The notes under the pieces were generated by a model. The model was given only the letters and a program-made list of their open reading frames with translations. It was not told the origin of the DNA and made no database searches. Positions 53,909 to 64,000 of a stretch of 64,000 nt of DNA are shown piece by piece (the first letter of the stretch is position 1; each line of letters starts with the position of its first letter). The position numbers and the translations under genes are program-made. Source of the stretch: Monilinia fructicola (taxonomy: Eukaryota; Ascomycota; Leotiomycetes; Helotiales; Sclerotiniaceae); contig VICG01000013.1 in NCBI GenBank assembly GCA_008692225.1, positions 1,488,001-1,552,000 of the forward strand, written 5' to 3'.

Positions 53909-55509
53909 ATTGTTTTGACGCGCCAAAAAACTAATTTACCCGCAGTTCGGGAATTCATATCAGACAAGTCTTGCTTTTTTCGATCAATCGTTCAAGACTT
54001 CTCAAATCAAATATCAGATGATGATTGAAATGCTGCATCGCTCAGCCTCGAATAGATCAGTAGCGACGTACGAAGCTCACCGGTATAAGAAAAAACGGCT
54101 GTCAACACAGACCAGTAGGAAGAATGGCTCAGATAACAACAACTACCTGTGGACTATTAAGGGTTCAGGGCTGTACGGTACTCATGCCGCCAGAAAGTCC
54201 TCATATCAATCAGTGGGCTAAGAATATCTGAGTGGGCCAAATATTTTAGACCCGCATTGGATTCTGGTCAGATGTATGAAAATGGGAAAAATGATGGATG
54301 CAAATCTTACGGCATAAGAAAAATGCCTGATTAAATAGGTCGGTCGGTCTATCGATCCGGGTTATGGTCGATTAGTTTTTTTTACTTCTACTTGCTTGCT
54401 TTGGTTGTCATTCTTGGGCCCATCAAGTCGTCGTCAATATTGATATTTTCGTCATAAAATAGTCATAGATTCGGCTGCCTGCCTTGTGGGGGGATACACT
54501 CTATCTCTGCTATCTCTGTCATCCATGGATCTCTGCTACCTTTGTTCTCTCCCGTGTTAGCAAGATTTCAGAATATTAGACAGTACCAAGATTTGAAGCA
54601 GCATTAGATTTTCCATTTCTGGTTTAGCTGTAATCAAACTCATTGAAATATGAGGCCACTTGAGCCACTGGTGTTTTGTAGGTGACATGGTACCGGGCAT
54701 GACCCTTTATGGCTGTGTCTTTTGGCCTCCCACTCACACAGTCAAGGTACCCGTTGAAATGGGGGTTGAACAGCTCGTTTACGTTGACTTGTGGGTGTAG
54801 TTGATGTAGTTGATCAGTGCATGAGAAGGCTTAGACCGGTTTGGGCTGTACAACTATCAAAATATTATATCCCATCCGCTTTCGCACTCCTTCACTCCAT
54901 CATCTCCATTTGTAACGATTTGCAGATTGTTGTTGCATCACACAGCTAGCTCTTTGCCTATTTGCTCTCCTCCTGATCCCATTCATTTATGCGACAGAAT
55001 GATACATTTTCGTTCCCTTGGCTTCCCTTCCTCCCAAATACTTGGGTCCGTATGTTCGTATTTGTGATCCAGTTGGAAGTGCAAAATTTACAACCGAGTT
55101 CATAGGGCGAGCCAGCTGTTCCCGCTTTCTAGCCGGTCAATCTAATTATCAACCGTGCGAGTTTTTGGTCTAGACTAACAACAAGCATGTAGATCTTTTT
55201 GGGAGCGGATGGATACATATAACTTTAATGTTCGTACCTCACTTTATTAAAAAAAGGGCTGTTGATCCGATATACAAATATATAGTGGTTTTCCACTTAT
55301 TAGTAATAGTGATCAATTTCGACCCATATGTAAGAACTGGCCGGTAAGTGCCACATTCATAATGATCTAAAATCCAACATTTAGAAGCTCATTTCATCTG
55401 CTCACCGGCTCATCTAATTCCATTTGTGGAAATATCCCGATTCGACGTACCGCATGTAATAGATCGATGATGAATAACAAGCGAGTCAACATGACAGCAT
55501 CAAGAACCC

Positions 55510-55590
55510 TCACACACACTCTCACACTCACACACTCACACACTCACACACTCTCTCAGTCACTCTCACTCTCACTCTCACTCGCACTCT
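55510..55590. repeat. CACACT/CTCACT compound microsatellite
   Basis: CA and CT dinucleotides mixed as CACACACTCTCACACTCAC, changing to repeated CTCACT. The plus strand is almost free of G. Confidence 0.9.
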
Positions 55591-56503
55591 TTCGGGCATT
55601 GCAGTAAGTCGATCTCGTTTCAAACAACCACACACATCATCTTGTGGATAAGATAAAACGACAAGAAATTGTATCGGATGCCTGTGTTACCCGAAAATAA
55701 AGATGCACATCTACTCCGTATACTTTACCAATCTATTACTATACCCTAGCTGTCATGACTGGAATTTAACCCTTGTAGCATTCGATCCAAATAGATCTTA
55801 TAGGTTAAAAACGGCTTACAAGTTATAGCCGGATAGTTCTTTCCAGCGACAGCGCTTAGATCCCTGACGTTCTTCAAACCTGACCGACCAGAAAGCCAGA
55901 AAGCACAAAATATCATTTCATTAAATGATGGGGAAGATAAAAGAGGGAAACCAAGTTTTAGGTTCATCAGAGGTTGTGACTTGAATGTGGTCTTGAGAAG
56001 CGATGTTTCTCCTCCCTCTGGGTCGATTATCATGTCATGTATGTACAAAAGGTAATTGTACGTGAAAACCCCTCCTTGCTATGCATATTTCCTTGATTAG
56101 GAGTAATGAAAATATCCATCTATATTTATCAATGATGCATTTGAGTTTCGTCTATGATGTTCTATTCGAAGTGATCTCGGCCCTGGCGGCCGGTGAGTTC
56201 TTCGCGAAGTCGAGAATAGTAGACTCGAGATGATCAGATGCTTCTAACGATGATCCACCCCTCCCCACCGTTTACTCGATGACTCTTATTCCATTCTTCG
56301 ATAAGGTTACTGTGAAGTGTGAAGTGTGAAGTGTGAAATGTGAAATCTGCCTTCCTCAAGGCAGACTTCGCGTAAAAGTCAGCCTCTGAGCAATACTGTG
56401 TGCTCGAACATTATGTAAACGAGCCCCCATATCCCGGATAAGCAGGAAAATCATGCAGGAACTACGAGATAGAATCATCTAATCGTCATTTTCTACATAT
56501 AAC

Positions 56504-56584
56504 GATCAGCAGCATCAGCAGCAGCAGCAGCATCATCATCATCAGCAGCATCAGCATCATCGTCACCACCACCATCATCGTCAT
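56504..56584. repeat. CAG/CAT/CAC trinucleotide repeat
   Basis: About 80 bp of mixed CAG, CAT and CAC triplets with no interruption in triplet phase over most of its length. No gene frame is supported around it. Confidence 0.88.
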
Positions 56585-57521
56585 TACTTTTTCCCATTTC
56601 AAAACTCCATCTGGTGGTATTTCACCAAGACCATCCACGGTGGGGCTTCCATCCCCTTCCACCAACCCTGAAAATCCTCCCCTACAGTAAATGCAACATC
56701 ACATACATGATATGAACATCATCATCAACAATATGATATACTTTGACTAACCTCCGATTCTAAAAATGAACCTGCAACGAAAAAACCCCCATCCAATCAA
56801 ACCCACCCCGATCCAAAGATCCCCCATCTCATCACCCACACACAGAAGGATTCGAAACAACGACTCCAATGTTACTCTGTACCTACATATCACCACTTGT
56901 GCAGAAATCCAAGAATAACACCCACATCGCCCTAACGTTACAGAGAAAGAGATTTCCCGGATAACAGAGCCGAACCGAATATGACATCTGTCTGTCCATC
57001 TGAACAATCCAACGTGCCTCTCTGTGCGGTGAAACTCTTTTGGGGCCAACATAATCTTCACCCGACACCAAATGATCATCCAAAGCTAAACGAAAGGATT
57101 CACATTCTGCTGCAACCATTACCACAATACCCTCCCAGCCCATCGCCGCCACCAAGTCTTTCAAGTCCGCAATCCGCCATCTCCACTCTGCCCACCACAC
57201 CCATCCATCTACAGTTTGACCATCTGGGCATTCCTGTAAGGTACCGGACCTACATTCGTCCATGTGTGCCTTCTTGAAACGCGATCTGGTGTACAGATCC
57301 ATTTACGATGCGCTTCAATTCATCGCATTTCATTTCATTTATCTCATCCCATTTCATCTCATCTCATCTCATCCAATCTTACCTCAGCCACATCTCCTAT
57401 GGCATCCATGAATCCCTTGGACATGAAATAATCTGGGGACACACGGTTCTGGTCCTGGGTATGTGGATTCTGCTTGTAGGGATATAAATACATCTTTACA
57501 TACACACAGAGATACACTAGC

Positions 57522-57557
57522 ACAGACAGACAGACAGACAGATAGACAGACAGACAG
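57522..57557. repeat. (ACAG)n microsatellite
   Basis: Nine tetramer units of ACAG with one ATAG variant. Confidence 0.92.
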
Positions 57558-58063
57558 GCACGAAGGAATGAGTCTCCTGCCATATCCGTCAACAATTCAG
57601 ATTTCATGCAGCATAACCCATGCTAATCACCGAATCCTTCTCGGGCGAAAACACCCAAACAGATAATATACAGTCCAGCCAGGTACAGCCAGGTACAGCC
57701 TAGGTAAAGTTGGTTGTACGTCGCCACTGCACATATGGAGATTAATTACAATGTTCCTTTGCATTTAAAATTCAAGTCTCTACTGTATTTGGCCGGTAGA
57801 CAACATCTGCCATCGGGCATAAAGAAGGAATAGCATGGCATGAGAACTAATTGGGTTCTTAATGTTATTTGTCATTGATTGTTATGCTGTTTGTTATGCT
57901 CAATGGGATGAGACGGCTCGTAAGCTTGGTCAACGAGCCCTCCATGTACCGAAAACGACTAACCAGGAACACCTAACATGATGCCGAAAGCTTCACAAAG
58001 ACTAAAAGTAAGAGTAAACCGCTAAAATCGCCACAAAAACGCCTTCCAAGTATACACCCTCCT

Positions 58064-59549
58064 CTAAGGACGGTAGCTCACGTAGTTAACTTGCGGCTGT
58101 AGACTGTCTTCGCCTTCAAGAACACTGCTCGGTTGGTCAGATGTGTAGCTCAATACAAGGCTGTTACTTACGAATACTGCTTGACCAAAACTCCCTCTCC
58201 TCCAGTCTCCATGTCTATGCTATAAATGAAAAAGCCTCCATCACTTGTCACCACCATCACTTGGGGACTACTGCTACTCATTGCCACAACACTTTTCAGT
58301 GGACCAGTCCGAGGCGGAGCTCCAAGTCCTCCTTTTGGTAGTTTGATGAAAGCAAAATCACGCGCCGGTTCCCACATTTCGGTGACACCTTTCGGTAAGT
58401 ATCCTCCAACAACTCCGGCAACACTTTTACCCATCATTTGAGATGATCTCCTGATTATGCTCCCAAAAGTCCCGCTAGGCTTAGCTTTTTCGACTGGGAC
58501 ATCTGCCATTTCGCTACCAGGTGAAGTGCCAGTTGGAGGGGATCCATTGTCGCTGTCAAAACTCCGGGACCGTCTCCATTTATCTTTATCACTTGGAGAC
58601 CGTGGTGATTCCGGCATTCCCGTAACAGGCCCGCCAAGCCGGAATATATGGATCGTATCCGAATTTGAAGAGCAACAGAGCAGTGTAGAGCTCATATTGA
58701 ATGACAGACTGAAGATTGTTGATGGGTATGTGCCTCGTCGAAATTGGTAGAGTTTCTGGCCATCTGGTACTGAGAAGACTCTAATAATTGTTCCTGTTTC
58801 TGACGCTGTTGCCAGCAAAGTCCCATCATTGTTAAGTGCAATACACGATAGTGGCGCCCGATGTGCCTCAATCACGTTAACAGCCTTCAATGACTTTGCA
58901 TCGAATATCAGGACTTCTCCAGATGTCGGTGCAACATATGGTGAAAGGGGTGGTGCATGGGCAGGCCTCTTATCTCCCGTCTCTTCCCTGGGCTTTGGTA
59001 ATGGATATGCCAAATAACAGTTCTCGGATGAAGCAGATAGCGCGCATATGGCGTTAGGGTTCGCTGATGTAGAAATCGTGTACAGTAGGCCCATGTTCTG
59101 AATATCGTATAAATATATTTCCTCTTCTAACAACACGGCAAATCGTTTTCGATTCAGCCGTACTGCCAAAACGGCAGATGGGAATGTGAGTTCGCATATG
59201 ACCGTGCCTCTCTGTGTTGTAAAGAAACGTCAGTACATGCAATTCTCGGAGCGCCAAGTACAAATAATTGGGTCATTGATAACAATCCATACCTTGGTGT
59301 TCTGAATTACAATATGTCTGGGTGACTGCTTGATGGCCACCAATGACGTTGAGAAGAGCATCTCAATTATAGTTACATTCTCATTGTCCCCCGTAAATAT
59401 CTTCGAGAATGGTTCGGTATGGTATATTCGAAAGCCTTTGGCAGTTCCTGATAAAGAAGCACGCATTAGTAGATAGCGGTGCTGGATAAGATAGAATACC
59501 AACCAACTGCCAGGCAGCTGTAGTCCTGGTTGAAAGTAACATAATTCAT
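58064..59549 (-). CDS. atg18: Atg18-type PROPPIN autophagy protein
   Basis: Four exons on the minus strand: 59549-59504, 59447-59293, 59211-58172, 58124-58064. All phases agree, giving 433 residues. The N-terminus [20 protein letters not shown] is the signature start of filamentous-fungal Atg18. WD40 blades follow, including [29 protein letters not shown] (in part). The phosphoinositide-binding FRRG motif is at residues 224-227 ([11 protein letters not shown]). The loop between blades 6 and 7 is extended and Ser-rich ([20 protein letters not shown]). The C-terminus VLVKQYSVLEGED matches the family. Role: binds PI3P and PI(3,5)P2 on vacuole, endosome and phagophore membranes, working with Atg2 in autophagosome formation and in vacuole homeostasis. 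The first intron uses a GTTGGT donor, chosen because it alone keeps VGTAKG in frame. Divergent from the TYW4 gene. Confidence 0.94.
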
Positions 59550-60245
59550 GATTTCGAGTCAAGAAGCGTGAAAGCAATATGCGCAATAACAACTTCTCTA
59601 GGATGATGCAAGAACTGGGTGTGATGAACGGCAAGCTTCAAGGTTGATAGGCAGGTAGGTAGTCGCAAAGTCGTTGGGTCTTAGATTAAAATTGGTGCTT
59701 CTCTCCTCTTCTCTTGGTATTAATTTCTGAAGATCAACTTGACAGCAGAGCTGTAGCAATTGATATTCTTTTGTATGAACAGCACATTTGATTATGAATC
59801 AGAGGATCGGGAAGATTGAGTTCCTTGATCGATACTTGTACTTGTGTATAAGAAAGGAAGTGAATGGTTGACGCGGGGCTGATTCCCATCATTCTCTCCA
59901 AAGAGGAACTCAAGACCAGACAAGACAAGGCAAGACAAGGCACGGCAAGGAACGAAGAGACGAAGAGCTGCTGCTTCACCGCCTAAACCTCGGCAAGTCA
60001 AGTCAAGTCAAGTGAGGTCGGCCGCTAGACTAAGATCAACTAAAATGTGAACCTTGAAATGCTTTTATTACCTGCAGCTGGTGAGATATCAGAAAGAGAA
60101 AGAGATCAGAGAATTACGAGGCTTCCATATATTCTTGACAGTCTTCCTGGTTGCTTCTACCTACATATATACCAATCTGTCTATCTGCTCATCTACCCAT
60201 CTACCCATCTACCTTTTGTACTAGGTAAGTGAAACTTTTGCAGAG
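59550..60245. promoter_or_regulatory. Shared divergent promoter region of Atg18 and TYW4 genes
   Basis: About 700 bp between two start codons facing away from each other, with no gene inside. It contains a GACAAGGCAAGACAAGGCACGG repeat patch near 59921, a TCAAGTCAAGTCAAGTC repeat (59996-60012) and a CATCTACC repeat (60189-60213). Individual sites cannot be assigned by eye. Confidence 0.6.
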
Positions 60246-63200
60246 ATGGAAGTTCAAACACAAAATGGACCTCGTCCATCAAAGGTATCAAAGTCAAAAC
60301 CTTCGGCGCAGACTAAAGCTCAGAAGACAGATGACTCAATCATGGGTGTAAGTTTTTGTACTTGAAATAACCCCTCAGGTGGTAGATATTAATGTGAAAA
60401 TTAGACCAATAACAGCAGTATTGTTTCCAAGCGCAGTGTGGAACGTCTCTATTTTCCAAATGAGCCCCATTTCTTTCGTTATTTCGTCAAGAAACCCCTG
60501 AGAAGATCCCCCCTCATTAATCGTGGATATTGGCTGCGCATGAAGGCCATAGATCATGTGGTCAAACAATTCCTAGAGGAGAAATCGGAGAACCAAAAGG
60601 TTGTGATCAATCTAGGATGTGGATAGTGAGTCTGAAAGCTCGAATACTTGTATTGTTCACTGATGTTCCTCAAGTGATCCTCTTCCTTGGCAATGTATGA
60701 CTAGATATCCTACAGCTTCTCAAGATGTGAAATTCATCGATATCGACTATAAAGATTTGATGGTCAAGAAACAAACTGTAGTACGGAATACACCAGAGCT
60801 CAATTTCATGCTCACTAACCTAGATATTCAAGAAGGAGATGTATTACTCAGTAGCGATCAGTACTTGCAACTGGGATGTGACTTGCGAGATCTTAAACGG
60901 CTGGAAGAAATCATTTCGAAAGTTTTGGATATAATAAATTGTTCCTTTTTATTTACCGCAGAGGTCTCAATCACTTATATGCCTACTGAGTCAGCGGATG
61001 CATTGATACAATGGGCAAACAAACTTCCAGACGGTACAGCTTCCTTGTTTTCCTTGTTTGTTTCGTAGGACGTAAAACTAATTTCTCCCAGCTCGTTTCT
61101 GTCTCCTAGAACAACTACTTCCAGAGGGGATGACCCATCCATTTGCTCAAACCATGATGGCACACTTTGATAAGCTTGGTACGCCTTTAGGTGCCTGCAA
61201 AAAATATCCAACGGTGGCGGCTCAGGACACACGTTTTCGCTCTTTAGGATGGCCATCTGTATTAGTGCGCAATCTATGGGAGCTTTGGGGGGCCGAAGGC
61301 TTCCTAGATTCTAAAGAGAGGATCGCTTTAGACAGTATTGAACCTTTTGACGAGTGGGAAGAGTTCGCTCTATTTGGCTGTCATTATCTTCTACTCGTTG
61401 CAGATAATACCAGTGCGGCGCATCGTGAAGCGATCGAGGAGCGCTCAGAGCCAACTTTAAATGCCCTCGGAGCTAGCTGTTCTAAAAGCACCTATTCTGG
61501 ATATCCAAAAGTCCAAGGCCAGCGAAGATTTGCTGCCCCACTTTCCGTAAGAAATGGTACCAAGGCCCAAGACGTCATTGGCAACTTTTCTGGTATGGGT
61601 CTCAATACCCGTGTAAGTAGTTGTGATATTTACTCTACGGACGAACTTGGTTTCACTTTATTCGATTATCAAGGTTCTCAATCGTGGCCATCAAGTCGTA
61701 TGTGTCACACAATCACAGAAATTGGCGACAGTGGATCTTTACTGGTCGGTGGTCGAACGTCACCAGATAATGCTATGGCAGACTGTTGGTTGTATCATAA
61801 ATTGCTAAACACTTGGGAGCGAGTCGATGATCTTCCTCGGGCGAGGTACCGTCAATCAGCTGTGCATCTTGGTGATGGTTATGTGATGGTAGCTGGTGGG
61901 AAAAGTATGTCAAATGTTCTAGTAGATGACTTCATGATCTGGAGTCGACACATGGGATGGGTCAAATGCAATATAGACACAAAAGAACGACCATCCGCGT
62001 CGTTTGGCTCATCTCTTGTGGCCTTTCCTAAAACACATTCCGACAAGTTAGGGCCAAGATACGGAGTTATAGCTGGTGGTATCTCCGAAGATGGCCTGGT
62101 TCAGGAAGACATTTGGGACTGGGAAGTACGGGGTATAGCACAATATAAAGGGGATGTATGACTTCCCGCTAACCCAACTTTTCATTCTTCATAATTGACT
62201 CTCAGACAGCAACCTTCCATCACATTTAAACTCCGTAGTCTTGAATTAAAGGACCGAACAGGGGCGACTCCAGCTCGATTTGGTGCACAAACCCTGATGC
62301 ATCAAAGCAGTTTCATTGTGGTAGGTGGTATTGTGAGAGACATACTATTGCCTAGTTCAAATGAAATTTTCATTGGCAGTATAGAAAGCAGAAAAGATTC
62401 CACCCCAAAACTTCATTTCTCAAGCTTGCCAAGCAGTCTAGAACCACGACCTCTTCTTATTGGTACTTCTGTAGTCTCAAATGGTGATGATATCATCATT
62501 ATGGGTGGCTCAGCTGTGTGCTTCTCATTCGGGACATTCTGGAATAAGGGCTGTTATACTTTGACTACGGCCCATTCTGTTGGCTCAAAAGCTAGCAACC
62601 ATTCATCGTACGATACTTCGCTTGTGCCGTGGAAATTTATACAAAGCATTGACGCCGCTCCTGCTCTCAAGTCACTGCCTTTGACTCTTTCCAGCTCAAC
62701 GCCAGTGACTCCGAGCTTGATCAAAGTATCACGAGTGAAGCTTAACTCGTCTGTAGATTTCGATAAAATTCTCGATGCTGGCAAACCTGTCATCCTTGAA
62801 GGACTTGACATCGGTGTTTGCATTGAGAAATGGTCCCCCGAGTATCTCAAAGATAAAGTTGGTGCCGAGAGAGAAGTAAGTCGTTTCCCATGCTTGCTAT
62901 TATTCACTTCTAACTCCATTAGGTCGTTGTACATGAAGCATTATCAGAGCACATGAACTTCAGCTCAAAGAACTTTGCGTATGTAACAAAAAAATTTGGC
63001 GACTTTTTAGACGAGGCAGAAAAGGGGAGCAAGCTCTACCTACGTTCATTATCTGCAGAAAGGGCATCAGAGCTCCCTGCCGATATCGTAAAGGATTATC
63101 CTGCGGTTTCCGCAGACTTTCAACTACCTCCGGAGTTGGTATTCGTTAAAAATAACGCACATAGCTCTCCACTACGTATCTCTGGGCCAGTGAACATGTG

Positions 63201-63717
63201 GTTACATTATGATGTAAGTTTTTCAACTGTTATATCACAACACATAAGAAGCATGCTGATTATTCTATAGGTTATGGCAAACGTCCTCTGTCAAGTTAGG
63301 GGCTCTAAACGCCTTCTACTCTTCCCACCCTCTGATGTTAAATATTTTGATTTCGCCCCAGGTGCTTCAAGCTCAGGTATCAATGTCTTCGAAAGCCTTG
63401 GTGATCTTAGCCTCTCACATGCCCATCCACATGAAGTCTTACTTCAACCAGGTGATGTACTTTTCTTGCCTTCACTTTGGCTACATACGGCTTCACCCAC
63501 TTCTGGTATGAGCGTCGCTGTTAATGTCTTTTTTCGTAATCTCCGAAATGGATACGCCGCAGGAAAAGACGTGTATGGTAACCGAGACCTACAAGCATAT
63601 GAAAAAGGAAGGCAAGATATTGCAAAGATTGCCAGGTCTTTTGAAAGTCTACCCACAGACGTTCGAGGATTCTACTTGCAAAGACTGGCAGATGAATTCA
63701 AGCAAAAGATAACATAA
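60246..63717 (+). CDS. ppm2: tRNA wybutosine-synthesizing protein 4 (TYW4/Ppm2) with fused JmjC domain
   Basis: Seven exons: 60246-60347, 60405-60625, 60675-61033, 61092-62155, 62210-62875, 62923-63213, 63271-63717. All phases agree, giving 1,049 residues. Residues about 40-330 are a leucine carboxyl methyltransferase-type SAM domain ([31 protein letters not shown] at 103). A kelch-type beta-propeller follows (about 400-740; [31 protein letters not shown]). Residues about 780-1049 are a JmjC/cupin domain with HxD at His899/Asp901 (MWLHYD) and the distal His973 (LWLHTASP). Known role: methylation and methoxycarbonylation completing wybutosine at position 37 of tRNA-Phe. The JmjC part corresponds to TYW5, which hydroxylates wybutosine in animals. 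The predicted protein therefore combines two steps. Cytosolic. No break seen. Confidence 0.93.
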
Positions 63718-64000
63718 GCAGCAATGATCATTTGAATTTTCGTTGCAGATCTAACAGAGATACGGTGCGGACTAAGTATCAAAGATGATCTATCAAATTC
63801 AAATCATGGACGAGCTATTCGACTCCCTTGCTGGGATTAATTGATTGCCCCTGGAGTTTATCATAAGGAGACGTCCCGTGACATTTTGATGACGTGGAAC
63901 GAATGTTCAATCTTCTACTGCAAGCGCTCGTTAGGGAGTGTCAATATGCTTCAAAGAGAAGATGGGCAGCGCTCCATTTCCCTTGTCATCAATGGACTCG
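63718..64000. other. Downstream region of TYW4 gene to window end
   Basis: Presumed 3' UTR and spacer. No frame of note in the last 283 bases. Confidence 0.5.

Larger units (their letters stand above)
51844..58063. other. Long spacer with microsatellites
   Basis: The first 600 bp look like the 5' leader and promoter of the zinc-finger gene. A 91-codon minus-strand frame at 52965-53240 ends in a charged helix (RLSSLNEIELRDRLERML) and is the only weak gene candidate; a neighbouring frame overlaps it without a clear splice link. The rest has no supported gene. Simple repeats are listed separately. TACGGAGTA words occur at 53879 and 55712. Confidence 0.5.

Overview
The window looks like nuclear DNA of a filamentous ascomycete. 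Genes are split by short introns (about 45-80 nt) with GT(A/G)AGT donors, CTAAC/CTAAT branch sites and YAG acceptors. They encode fungal-type proteins, and gene clusters are separated by long, simple-repeat-rich spacers. The gene set (BIM1-like copper protein, kappa-class GST, very large DDHD phospholipase, JmjC-fused TYW4) fits Pezizomycotina. A Leotiomycete of the Botrytis/Sclerotinia kind is my best guess, from general flavour rather than a diagnostic marker. No rRNA, tRNA, CRISPR or bacterial-style operon was seen.

Layout. 1-1,370: a two-exon fungal orphan-family gene that may be cut at the left edge. 1,371-13,535: a gene-poor stretch with simple repeats, a 141-bp pure purine tract and two regions that read like decayed genes (about 7.8-8.7 kb on the minus strand, about 10.4-12.5 kb on the plus strand). 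13,536-27,795: four genes, namely a GPI-anchored BIM1/X325-type copper protein (+), a GST-kappa/DsbA-type enzyme (-), a 1,608-residue DDHD phospholipase with an 860-residue Cys/His-rich repeat insertion (-), and a 1,496-residue conserved fungal protein of unknown function (-). 27,796-30,829: spacer. 30,830-39,815: three plus-strand genes, namely a phenol 2-monooxygenase-type flavoprotein, a Ulp1-type SUMO protease and a WDR48/Bun107 deubiquitinase-activating WD40 protein. 39,816-50,549: gene-poor, with a perfect 43-unit TGGA microsatellite. 50,550-51,843: a C2H2 zinc-finger transcription factor whose reading frame is broken once at a six-base homopolymer. 51,844-58,063: spacer rich in microsatellites. 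58,064-63,717: a head-to-head pair, the autophagy PROPPIN Atg18 (-) and the wybutosine enzyme TYW4 with a fused JmjC domain (+).

The genes do not form one pathway. The Ulp1 and WDR48 genes lie side by side on one strand and both act in ubiquitin-like modification. Atg18 and TYW4 share one roughly 700-bp promoter region. All exon coordinates were worked out by hand from splice signals and frame continuity. Where the protein family is recognisable they are mutually supporting; elsewhere they are inference.
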